Origin: Candidatus Levybacteria bacterium RIFCSPLOWO2_02_FULL_37_18
GTDB taxonomy: Bacteria > Patescibacteriota > Microgenomatia > Levybacterales > UBA12049
Direction of reading: 5' to 3'
Length of the DNA: 37,747 nucleotides
Assembly (NCBI GenBank): GCA_001784115.1
Contig: MFPD01000027.1
Location: 1-37,747, forward strand
The translations under genes were made by a program, and so were the position numbers. The notes below the pieces were generated by a model. That model saw only the letters and a list, made by a program, of their open reading frames with translations. It had not been told where the DNA came from and made no database searches. Shown piece by piece: positions 24,188-31,337 of this stretch (position 1 is the first letter of the stretch; every line of letters starts with the position of its first letter).

Positions 24188-24325
24188 CTATACTGATCGT
24201 CGTTTTCTTTTTTTATCCTTTCTTCTTTTTAGTACCCGCTTACCATTATGGGTTTTCATTCTTGACAAAAATCCATGTTTTCTTTTCCGCTTTACCTTTT
24301 TAATTTTGGCCTTGAATTTCTCCAT
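24188..24325 (-). CDS. rpmH: Large ribosomal subunit protein bL34
   Basis: This 45-residue ORF is too short for the supplied track. It contains KRKRKHGFLSRMKTHNGKRV and ends LKRRKDKKRKRRSV, the bL34 pattern (KRKRTHGFRARMKTxxGRxVLxRRRxKGRKRL). The N-terminus MEKFKAKIKKV is slightly longer than in E. coli. It leads the operon rpmH-rnpA-yidD-yidC-jag and sits opposite dnaA, as in most bacterial origin regions. Confidence 0.95.
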   Translation of the reverse strand: MEKFKAKIKKVKRKRKHGFLSRMKTHNGKRVLKRRKDKKRKRRSV

Positions 24326-24333
24326 GTCTCAAT

Positions 24334-24342
24334 AGTATAACA
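24334..24342 (-). promoter_or_regulatory. Extended -10 promoter of rpmH
   Basis: TGT-TATACT on the minus strand lies 8 bases before the rpmH ATG (24325), predicting a leaderless mRNA for the origin-proximal operon. Confidence 0.6.
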
Positions 24343-24426
24343 AATAATTAATCAAACAAGCAAATATGGTTCTGCATTCTAAATTCTATATTAACGCCTG
24401 ATCTACTTCTATCTATTTTTACTCTC

Positions 24427-24456
24427 TTGACAAAAAGTTGTCCACATTATTACACT
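24427..24456 (+). promoter_or_regulatory. dnaA promoter with an internal DnaA-box-like site
   Basis: TTGACA (24427-24432), an 18-base spacer and TACACT (24451-24456) lie 16 bases before the dnaA ATG. TTGTCCACA (24438-24446) in the spacer differs from the DnaA box TTATCCACA at one base, so DnaA binding would block RNA polymerase (autorepression). Confidence 0.65.
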
Positions 24457-24472
24457 GCATGTTACCATTTCT

Positions 24473-25867
24473 ATGAAAAACGATCTAAAACCCATGTGGA
24501 ACAATATTTTAGCCAGCATTGAAACAGAAATATCCAAAGGAAGCTTCCTGGCGCTATTTAAGTCCACCTCTCTTTTGTCTTTGGAAAAAGATTCCTCGCG
24601 AAACCGGCTGGTAGCAAACATTAGCGTCCCTTCAACCATCATCATTGACATGATCAAAAAAAAGCATTTAATGCTTCTTAAAGCAGCTATTAAAAAACAA
24701 GCAAAGGAAGATGCTGATGTTGTTTTTGTTCCCAAGTCTCTTCCGATAGATACACAGGAAATAAAAAATGCGCCCTTATTCGTACACACTATGAATCAAC
24801 TCGAAGAAGCAGCAAGGCCTCAACCGATAAAAACTTCAGATTTTTTACCCAGGTTTCGAAGCGACTACACCTTTCAAACCCTGGCGGTATCAGACAGTAA
24901 TCAGCTCGCATTCGTTGCCGCCTCAACTGTTACTAAAAATCCAGGAACATCGTATAACCCGCTGTTTTTATACGGTCCATCCGGAGTAGGAAAAACTCAC
25001 TTAATGCATGCAATAGCAAATGAGATAAACAAAAAACAACCGGGCATAAAAATTATGTATAAAACATCTGAGGATTTTACCAACGAAGTAGTTGAGGCAA
25101 TTCGGAGTAATCAAACACACGGGATGAAAAAGAAATTCAGAAGTACCGATGTATTTATTGTTGATGATGTACAGTTTATTGCCGGCAAAGACAAGGTCCA
25201 AGAAGAGTTATTCCACACATTTAATATTTTAATTGATAAAGGCGCTCAGATTGTTTTGTCTTCAGACAGGCCTCCCCAAGAAATTAAAAAACTCGAAAAA
25301 CGGCTTTCTTCCCGTTTTTCAGGAGGCTTAACCGTTGACATAGAACCTCCTGATTTTGAACTTCGGTGCGCCATTTTGCTCATTAAGGCTAAAAAATACG
25401 GGTACGATTTACCGATTGACGTAGCAAAGGTTATCGCGCAAGACATTGAGGACACAAGGTTTTTGGAAGGCACGCTGCTTCGTCTTATTACAGAAGCAAC
25501 CACAAAAGGACAGGCATTAACCGACTCACTGGCGCAAAATTCTTTAAAAAATAAAACGGGCGAACAAAAACACTTTATAAGACCCGATGAGCTTATTAAG
25601 TCTGTATGCAGTTTTTACAATGTAAAACCAACCCAGTTAAAAGGCATAAAACGTGACGCTTTCTTGGTGAAGGCCAGACAAATTTGCATGTATTTACTCA
25701 AAAAAGAACTTCATCTGCCGCTTGTTGAGATTGGAAACTTATTGGGAGGAAGAGATCACACGACTGTTATGCACGGATGCGGAAAAATCGAGCGATTACT
25801 CATGGAAAAAGAAAAATCTGCTTTGTTTGATGAGGTCAGGGGGATAACTAAAACACTCATTGGATAA
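24473..25867 (+). CDS. dnaA: Chromosomal replication initiator protein DnaA
   Basis: DnaA binds DnaA boxes, oligomerises with ATP and opens oriC. The product has 464 residues. The N-terminal domain I is weakly conserved, the AAA+ domain has Walker A LYGPSGVGKTH and Walker B VFIVDDVQFI, and the C-terminal DNA-binding domain has GGRDHTTVMHGCGKI, the DnaA signature. Its promoter contains a DnaA-box-like site, and four more lie directly downstream. Position beside rpmH and dnaN is the classical origin arrangement. Confidence 0.97.
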   Translation: MKNDLKPMWNNILASIETEISKGSFLALFKSTSLLSLEKDSSRNRLVANISVPSTIIIDMIKKKHLMLLKAAIKKQAKEDADVVFVPKSLPIDTQEIKNAPLFVHTMNQLEEAARPQPIKTSDFLPRFRSDYTFQTLAVSDSNQLAFVAASTVTKNPGTSYNPLFLYGPSGVGKTHLMHAIANEINKKQPGIKIMYKTSEDFTNEVVEAIRSNQTHGMKKKFRSTDVFIVDDVQFIAGKDKVQEELFHTFNILIDKGAQIVLSSDRPPQEIKKLEKRLSSRFSGGLTVDIEPPDFELRCAILLIKAKKYGYDLPIDVAKVIAQDIEDTRFLEGTLLRLITEATTKGQALTDSLAQNSLKNKTGEQKHFIRPDELIKSVCSFYNVKPTQLKGIKRDAFLVKARQICMYLLKKELHLPLVEIGNLLGGRDHTTVMHGCGKIERLLMEKEKSALFDEVRGITKTLIG

Positions 25868-26033
25868 GGTGGGAAAAACTTTTACCATTGTGTTTATCTA
25901 CATGTTTTCCACATTTTTATCAACAGGTTGTTATCATTTTTTTAATTACGTTTATGTTTATAATTCTTTCCAGGATTGCATTTATACACATTTCCCTATA
26001 TACTACTACAACTACAAATAGATATATCGTCGT
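25868..26033 (+). other. oriC: Putative replication origin (oriC) between dnaA and dnaN
   Basis: Three near-consensus DnaA boxes lie head-to-tail: TTATCTACA (25894), TTTTCCACA (25905) and TTATCAACA (25917), spaced 11 and 12 bases, so on one face of the helix. A fourth, TTATACACA (25982-25990), is followed by CCC (25994-25996) and CTACTACAACTA (26003-26014), whose complementary strand reads 3'-GAT GAT GTT GAT-5'. An AT-rich tract follows. This matches the box-GC tract-DnaA-trio order of the basal unwinding system described in Bacillus subtilis. A very AT-rich stretch (25926-25980) also lies between the box groups. Confidence 0.8.
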
Positions 26034-27161
26034 ATGAAACTACATGTTCTCTCGGAAAACATAACAAGAAAGCTTCCTTTACTTTTACGGGCAGTATCCA
26101 CAAAAACCCAATTACCAGTACTTCTTAATTTTTTAATTCTGACACAAGACGGAAAACTGGTCATAAAAAGTACAGACCTTGAGATTGGCATAGAAGTTTC
26201 TATACCAGTAAACATTGAAGAAGAAGGTGGCGCAACCGTTGTGGCACGAAAATTTTATGACCTCATATCTTCTTTGCCTCCAGAGAAAATTACAATTGAA
26301 ACCCTAGATTCAGGATTAATCATAAAAACCTCAAAAACAAAAAGCACTTTACAAATAATTCCAGCAGAAGAATTTCCAAAGCTATACGAAGAAACAGGAA
26401 GAAGACTAACTGGCTTTAAAAACAAAGACTTAAAAGACTGTATTGTGCCGGTTGTATTTGCTGCAAGCAGCGACATAACACGACCCGCGCTTTCGGGCGT
26501 TTACATAAAACAAGAGGAAGATTCATTTTTACTGGTTGCAACAGACGGATATAGGTTATCTTTAAAACGATATATTGGGAAAATTGTTCATAAAAAACCG
26601 GCGGAGAAAGAATGGGAAAAACCTCTTTTGGTTCCAAGTAGGTTATTTAAAGAAATCAATACACTAAAAGGAGAAGACGAAGAGGAAGTAATATTTTATA
26701 TTTCAAAAAACAATAATCAGATTTTATTTAAAACCACGGACACTATTATTGTCGGAAGACTTATAGAAGCGGAATACCCAAACTACCAAAAAATCATTCC
26801 TTCCAGTTTTCAAACGAGGGTTGTTTTCGACAGAGAGGAAGTGGAGAAGGCAATAAAAATTGCTTCGGTATTTGCCAGAGAAGCATCCAATGTTGTCAAG
26901 TTTGAAATGAAGGATAAACGCATATTTATTTCGGCAAATGCGCCGTCGGTTGGAGAAAACATTGTGGAAGTAGAGGCTGACATACAAGGAGATGAAAATC
27001 AAATCGCGTACAACGCCAGGTACCTTTTGGATTTATTTGCCAACAGTACCTCTGATCAGCTTGTCTTAGAAATGACCGAATCTTTAAGCCCGGGCGTGTT
27101 TAAAATTCCAAATGACGACACCTTTCTTCACTTAATCATGCCAATACGAGTACAGTCGTAA
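26034..27161 (+). CDS. dnaN: DNA polymerase III beta subunit (sliding clamp)
   Basis: The beta clamp tethers polymerase to DNA as a ring dimer. The 375-residue product shows the three-domain pattern, starting MKLHVLSENITRKLPLLLRAV. FAASSDITRPALSGVYI and LVATDGYRLSLKR in domain 2 are family signatures, and the C-terminus FLHLIMPIRVQS matches the usual ending (LIMPMR). Its start follows the origin directly. No strong Shine-Dalgarno is visible. Confidence 0.97.
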   Translation: MKLHVLSENITRKLPLLLRAVSTKTQLPVLLNFLILTQDGKLVIKSTDLEIGIEVSIPVNIEEEGGATVVARKFYDLISSLPPEKITIETLDSGLIIKTSKTKSTLQIIPAEEFPKLYEETGRRLTGFKNKDLKDCIVPVVFAASSDITRPALSGVYIKQEEDSFLLVATDGYRLSLKRYIGKIVHKKPAEKEWEKPLLVPSRLFKEINTLKGEDEEEVIFYISKNNNQILFKTTDTIIVGRLIEAEYPNYQKIIPSSFQTRVVFDREEVEKAIKIASVFAREASNVVKFEMKDKRIFISANAPSVGENIVEVEADIQGDENQIAYNARYLLDLFANSTSDQLVLEMTESLSPGVFKIPNDDTFLHLIMPIRVQS

Positions 27162-27204
27162 AAAGACTCTGGACAAACCAGAGCGACGAGTATAGACTCA
27201 TGGT

Positions 27205-28134
27205 ATGGGCAGGTTTCATGAAGGCGAACCAACTGTATTAAGAAGAGATGTTTTAACATGGGTAGCTGCTTTTGGTGTTCGCTCAGTCACCCCCGTTTCT
27301 TTTTTAGAACAAGGATTTCTGGGCTTTATTGATAAATACACGGGTGATTTTAAAAGATTTAGAAAAGAAGGAGAACGCGTTATAGATTATTTTTCCGGAT
27401 TTATGTCAGATGACAGGGAGTTTAGACTAAATGCTTCTTTAAGCATGAGGCAGTTTGTGGCAATCAGGACAAGGTTAGCTGAGAAAGGTTGGGGGATGTC
27501 CGAGTCGTTCTTTTTTACCTACGGAAAGGAAGGTATGGATTTGTATTCTCCTAAGGATACCGCTAGGGATCCGGAAAGAACCAAACAAAAAGCAATTGAA
27601 TATGCAGAATATCAAGTTGATATGCAGCCGAAAGTTAAAAGAATAGGAATTGCGCATAGCGCCGGATTTATTCCATTATTGGAAATCCTTAGCCAATTTC
27701 CCAACAGATACGATTTGGTGATATTTTTATCGTCTCCTTTATATGGTCTTGAGCCTTCGATTCCTCGAAAATTAAAAGCAGGGGTAGTACATCAGGTTCT
27801 TCGTCAGGCGATTGGCATGGAAGAACACCTTTCGCAGTATTTATTTAATCTTTGGAAAGATAAAGACTATAGAAAAAACCTTGATACCTTTTTTGATCAA
27901 TTTGTTGAAGACGGAAATGAAGTATATTGTTTTACAACTGAAAACGACACAATTGTTCCCAAGGAATCAGCGTTATTAAAAAGCGCGCTTGTAGAAGCGG
28001 GAGGGAATAAGATTCGACAAGTTTTGCCAATTGTATGGTCGCTTTATCCACAAGATGCTCATGGAGCAGTATTTATCGATAAAGAAACGCTAGAAACTAT
28101 TGCTGAGATTGTGGGAGAAAATAAAGCAGCCTAA
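27205..28134 (+). CDS. Alpha/beta-hydrolase-like protein
   Basis: A probable catalytic triad is visible in 309 residues. It comprises the nucleophile elbow GIAHSAG (Ser near 151), Asp in TTENDTIVP (near 247) and His in PQDAHGAVF (near 285). The elbow lacks the first Gly of GxSxG in the strict spacing but keeps xHSAG. No signal peptide is seen. The N-terminal ~100 residues are helical with no clear match. It could be an esterase or lipase-like hydrolase; the substrate is unknown. TATAGA lies 8 bases before the ATG, in line with the leaderless pattern. Its 3' end overlaps the convergent 28131 gene by 4 bases. Confidence 0.65.
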   Translation: MGRFHEGEPTVLRRDVLTWVAAFGVRSVTPVSFLEQGFLGFIDKYTGDFKRFRKEGERVIDYFSGFMSDDREFRLNASLSMRQFVAIRTRLAEKGWGMSESFFFTYGKEGMDLYSPKDTARDPERTKQKAIEYAEYQVDMQPKVKRIGIAHSAGFIPLLEILSQFPNRYDLVIFLSSPLYGLEPSIPRKLKAGVVHQVLRQAIGMEEHLSQYLFNLWKDKDYRKNLDTFFDQFVEDGNEVYCFTTENDTIVPKESALLKSALVEAGGNKIRQVLPIVWSLYPQDAHGAVFIDKETLETIAEIVGENKAA

Positions 28135-28859
28135 AAACTATTGATGTAATTGATACTATGCGTTGTGGGATCAACGCCATGGCTTTTTATCCAATCAATA
28201 ACTTCCTGTTTTACTTTTTCTCGATCAGAAATCTTCATTTTTACCTCAAGGGTTGATTTAGTCTTATAGACAATATCAAAACTACCGGTTTTGTATGGAG
28301 TATAATCCACAAGCGGATAGTATTTTTCCAGGTATGCTTTTTCTTTATCAACCTGCAGCGATGAAGAAGATTGAGCAGGAGTTATGGAGGTGGTAAAGTT
28401 CCAGGAGTATACGGTTTTTCCAAAGCTATCTTTTAAAACAGCTGTATATGTTGTATTTGTTTGTAATCCGCCATAAATTTTTGCAATGACTTGTTTTGCG
28501 GGAAACGTGTTGGTTATTTTAAAGTAATACGGAAGAGGAGGGGAGAATTCTAAGATAAACGACTTGTTGGACTGGATATAGACATTCGTAAAAATGGAAA
28601 CCTCAATCTCTCCCGGATATACATTTTTTTCATTATTCTGGGGACTTGTCTCTACTGCTTGGAATGGAACTTGAGAAGGAGACGGTTTTTGAGCAGAAGG
28701 GTACGCGGTGGGAAACGGAAGGCTTTGGTCAGGAATATTTTGTCTTTTGTTAAAGATAAAGAAAGCCCAAAAAAGAGAAACAAGCGCTGCTCCCGTAATA
28801 GCAAACAGCAGCATGGTTTTATGCGCACCCAAGAAATAAAACAACTTTTCCATATTCAT
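28131..28859 (-). CDS. Single-pass membrane protein with Ig-like outer domain, secretion-operon member
   Basis: The 242 residues comprise a short cytoplasmic N-terminus, one transmembrane helix (TMLLFAITGAALVSLFWAFFIF) and a Pro/Ser-rich linker. A beta-rich region follows, resembling a bacterial Ig-like (Big_5-type) domain (NVYPGEIEVSIFTNV through YSWNFTTS). The C-terminal ~60 residues (KVKQEVIDWIKSHG) resemble the C-terminus of the 29608 protein. It is last in the minus-strand secretion-like operon and overlaps the CHAP gene by 4 bases. Function is unknown. Confidence 0.7.
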   Translation of the reverse strand: MNMEKLFYFLGAHKTMLLFAITGAALVSLFWAFFIFNKRQNIPDQSLPFPTAYPSAQKPSPSQVPFQAVETSPQNNEKNVYPGEIEVSIFTNVYIQSNKSFILEFSPPLPYYFKITNTFPAKQVIAKIYGGLQTNTTYTAVLKDSFGKTVYSWNFTTSITPAQSSSSLQVDKEKAYLEKYYPLVDYTPYKTGSFDIVYKTKSTLEVKMKISDREKVKQEVIDWIKSHGVDPTTHSINYINSF

Positions 28860-29614
28860 TTTTTCCGGACCCTAAAAAAAGTATAGCAATCTTTTGGGTG
28901 AGTTTGTGCATCATTTACAAAACAGGTTGTCGGGTAACTTGATTCTATCCCTTCAAAGCGAATGGTGTCCGGCAAAAGCCTTTTAAAGATAAGCGCGTGT
29001 CCTGCTGATCCAACACTATCGCATCCACTTGCAAAGCCTATGTCTCCTGGTTGTATGTCGTCTGAGTCTGTCCTTGTATAGGTAAGGAGTGAGCTGCGAT
29101 CGGAGTTTAACAAAGAAGGATTCTCCAAGATTTCTACCGGTGAATTTTGAAGAAGAGTAGTAGTGTCGCCGGAAGCAAGGGTGAGAGATATGGCGTTAAA
29201 TCCTAAACACTCCACACATCCATTCGGCTTTGCTCTTTCTCGTCTTTTGCTGAATTTTTCCACAAAATCTCCGGAATATCCTCTTTCCTGAAGAAGGTTT
29301 AAGGTGCATGACTCAACAGCGTTGTTAGTGCGGGTATTGCCGTTTAGTTTTGTTTTTCCTCCAGGCGGGTCTTCGGGAGTGCAGGCTTTGTATGCATTCG
29401 CAACATCTTGGGCAGCTTTGGCAAAATCAGAGGTCTCAGGCTGAGTGCCAACTTTGACTCTGACAGTATTGCTATACGATTGAGCAACAGAGTATGTTGA
29501 ATGAAGCATATAGTATATAACAATTACCATAATTATAATCAGGCGACCACAAAGCTTTGAGTTTTGAGCTATAGTTTTGAGTTTTGACATTTGAGCCATG
29601 GGTTTTCTTAGCAT
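28856..29614 (-). CDS. CHAP/NlpC-like peptidoglycan hydrolase, membrane-anchored or secreted
   Basis: After a hydrophobic segment (LIIIMVIVIYYMLHSTYSVAQS), which may be a signal or anchor, the 252-residue product has a Cys in GCVECLGFNAIS and a later GDIGFASGCDSVGSAGHALIF. This Cys...PGDI...GHxxI order is that of CHAP cysteine amidases. The final part has three more Cys, possibly disulfides. The first ~20 residues are read from a TTTGAGTTTTGAG micro-repeat, so the true start may be downstream. It probably opens the wall for the transport apparatus, like the SLT protein in the same operon. Confidence 0.65.
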   Translation of the reverse strand: MLRKPMAQMSKLKTIAQNSKLCGRLIIIMVIVIYYMLHSTYSVAQSYSNTVRVKVGTQPETSDFAKAAQDVANAYKACTPEDPPGGKTKLNGNTRTNNAVESCTLNLLQERGYSGDFVEKFSKRRERAKPNGCVECLGFNAISLTLASGDTTTLLQNSPVEILENPSLLNSDRSSLLTYTRTDSDDIQPGDIGFASGCDSVGSAGHALIFKRLLPDTIRFEGIESSYPTTCFVNDAQTHPKDCYTFFRVRKK

Positions 29615-30132
29615 CCTTCCAGCAAATAACTAAATGTTATATTTTTATTCTGAAGCTGATTTTTTAGAGAACTACGTAAAACAAACATAATTGGCAAATT
29701 GCAAATTCCGCTTTGACTAAATCCTTGATCCTTAAACCACTCGGTCACATCTTGTTTTACCTTTGCAATATGTTCTGAAAGAATCTCAACTTGAAACATA
29801 TCATACGACTTGGAATAGTAAATTGCATATGAAACATTTATATTAACGACTTGTTTATTTTTTAAAGCCTGACTTATTAGTTTTGCGCGAATATTCCCCT
29901 CCGATTCATTTAGAGGCCGTCGGTGATCGATCTTGTCTGCAAGCTTGACAATTGAGCTTGAATTATAAATAATGCCAGATACTTGTTTGTTTGGAAGAGG
30001 CTGAATATACAGTGTTGGAGCAGGGAAAGCTTTTGGCGCATTATCTTGAGGAGTTTTTATGCTTAAAATAACAAGAACTAAAAAAGAAAGAATTGAAAGA
30101 ATAATAAGTCCTAATAAAATTTTGTTTCTCAT
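29608..30132 (-). CDS. Small single-pass membrane protein of the secretion operon
   Basis: The 174 residues have an N-terminal transmembrane helix (ILLGLIILSILSFLVLVIL) and an outer domain without a recognised family. The region AKVKQDVTEWFKDQGFSQSG is similar to KVKQEVIDWIKSHGVDPTTH at the end of the 28131 protein, suggesting a shared domain. Two Cys near the C-terminus may form a disulfide. It lies 1 base after the SLT gene and overlaps the CHAP gene by 7 bases. Function is unknown. Confidence 0.65.
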   Translation of the reverse strand: MRNKILLGLIILSILSFLVLVILSIKTPQDNAPKAFPAPTLYIQPLPNKQVSGIIYNSSSIVKLADKIDHRRPLNESEGNIRAKLISQALKNKQVVNINVSYAIYYSKSYDMFQVEILSEHIAKVKQDVTEWFKDQGFSQSGICNLPIMFVLRSSLKNQLQNKNITFSYLLEGC

Positions 30133-30133
30133 G

Positions 30134-31270
30134 TTAATTATACGGGCAATCTAAAGGTGTAAGACTAAACCTTTGTCTTGTAGCAGTATCGTGCTTAACA
30201 GGCTCCCAATAACAAAAACTATTGTTAATAGTTAATTTATTATAATTGATTGCATTTTCTATTTGATTTTCCCATACTACGTCACCGGCATCATATTGGT
30301 TATTTCCTTTTCCATTAGGATTCATTTGCATAAGCCCATATGCTCCCTTTCCGCTTGAGGAACCGCCATTGTATGCATTGGGAGAATATGAGCTTTCACG
30401 ATCTGCTAAGAACAACCACAGTGTTTTGTTAACTGAATCAAGCCGGTTAAGTGTTTCACCCAATTTGTCTGTTCGTTCTCCAAGATTTCCCGCAAATGTA
30501 CAAGCTGGGTCTCCAAAATTAATTCCCGCAGGATTGCCAGTTGGAAGATCAACATAAAGACGAGAGGGATTATTGGCTGATAAGCACATATCTGTTGTTG
30601 GAGTAGCTCCAGCTGATTCTCCATACGCTGTATTGTCAATGTTGATATTATTTTCTTTTGGTTTGACAGTAAGGGTAAAGGTATATTTTTTTTCGCCTGA
30701 ATCAGGGTTTGTGGTTGGCAAATTCACATCAGGATCAAGTTTCCAGGTAATCAAAGTTTTATCAGCGTTAAGTTCATGATTTCCGCTTGCACTGATAAGC
30801 TCTGCATTCGAAGGAACAGGGTCTTTAATTATAATATTTTTTTCATTTGTGCCGACATAGGTGGCAACAGTGGTAAACGTAGTTTCTTCGTTTTCATCAG
30901 GAAGTTCTGTCGGATCCGCGGATTTTTCAATGGTTAAGCCTGGGACTTCCGGTTGTCTGACAATGCCGGTTGGCAATGGTATGTCAGGACCTTCTGTGTC
31001 TCCCGGAGCCTCAGCTGTTTTGGGCTTAATGATAATAATTATGGTAATAATAATAACTAGAACAATTGCAGCAATCGGTCCCCACACGGGAAAAGAAGCA
31101 ATCAAACCGCTGGCTGCACTTCCAAGCCTGGCAAGTCTTGCCAATTGTTGAGTTTGTTTTAGCGTGCGCAAAACATTTCCGGCTGAATCAAGAACGCTGT
31201 TAATACTGTCTAGATTGCTGCTTCTTTGTGGTGGAGAATCTTGATTTTGAGCTTGTGTATTATAAGCCAT
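30134..31270 (-). CDS. Membrane-anchored lytic transglycosylase-like protein (SLT fold) with DUF11-type domain
   Basis: The domains run in this order: a Gln/Ser-rich cytoplasmic N-terminus; one transmembrane helix (~62-86, GPIAAIVLVIIITIIIII); a DUF11-like beta domain (GLTIEKSADPTELPDENEE onward); and a C-terminal lysozyme-like region. That region has FLADRESSYSPNAYN (catalytic Glu) and GAYGLMQMNPNG, matching the SLT ES...GLMQ signature. It would cut glycan strands to let a transport channel pass, the VirB1 role in type IV systems. 378 residues. The operon places it after VirB4. Confidence 0.8.
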   Translation of the reverse strand: MAYNTQAQNQDSPPQRSSNLDSINSVLDSAGNVLRTLKQTQQLARLARLGSAASGLIASFPVWGPIAAIVLVIIITIIIIIKPKTAEAPGDTEGPDIPLPTGIVRQPEVPGLTIEKSADPTELPDENEETTFTTVATYVGTNEKNIIIKDPVPSNAELISASGNHELNADKTLITWKLDPDVNLPTTNPDSGEKKYTFTLTVKPKENNINIDNTAYGESAGATPTTDMCLSANNPSRLYVDLPTGNPAGINFGDPACTFAGNLGERTDKLGETLNRLDSVNKTLWLFLADRESSYSPNAYNGGSSSGKGAYGLMQMNPNGKGNNQYDAGDVVWENQIENAINYNKLTINNSFCYWEPVKHDTATRQRFSLTPLDCPYN

Positions 31271-31337
31271 ATTAGAAAATTAACCTAATTTTTTAACAAA
31301 TTCGAATACCAAAGCACGAAATTCGAGTTTTTACTCC

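Noticed and set aside
27167-27183. CTCTGG-ACAAA-CCAGAG hairpin after dnaN as a terminator
   Set aside because: There is no T-tract after the stem, and the next gene starts within about 20 bases, so it is not listed as a terminator.
30861-31151. Plus-strand ORF of 96 residues opposite the SLT gene
   Set aside because: It is Ser/Val/Gly-rich shadow coding opposite a well-supported minus-strand gene. The same applies to the ORFs at 1175, 6215, 6659, 24409, 31792 and similar track entries.
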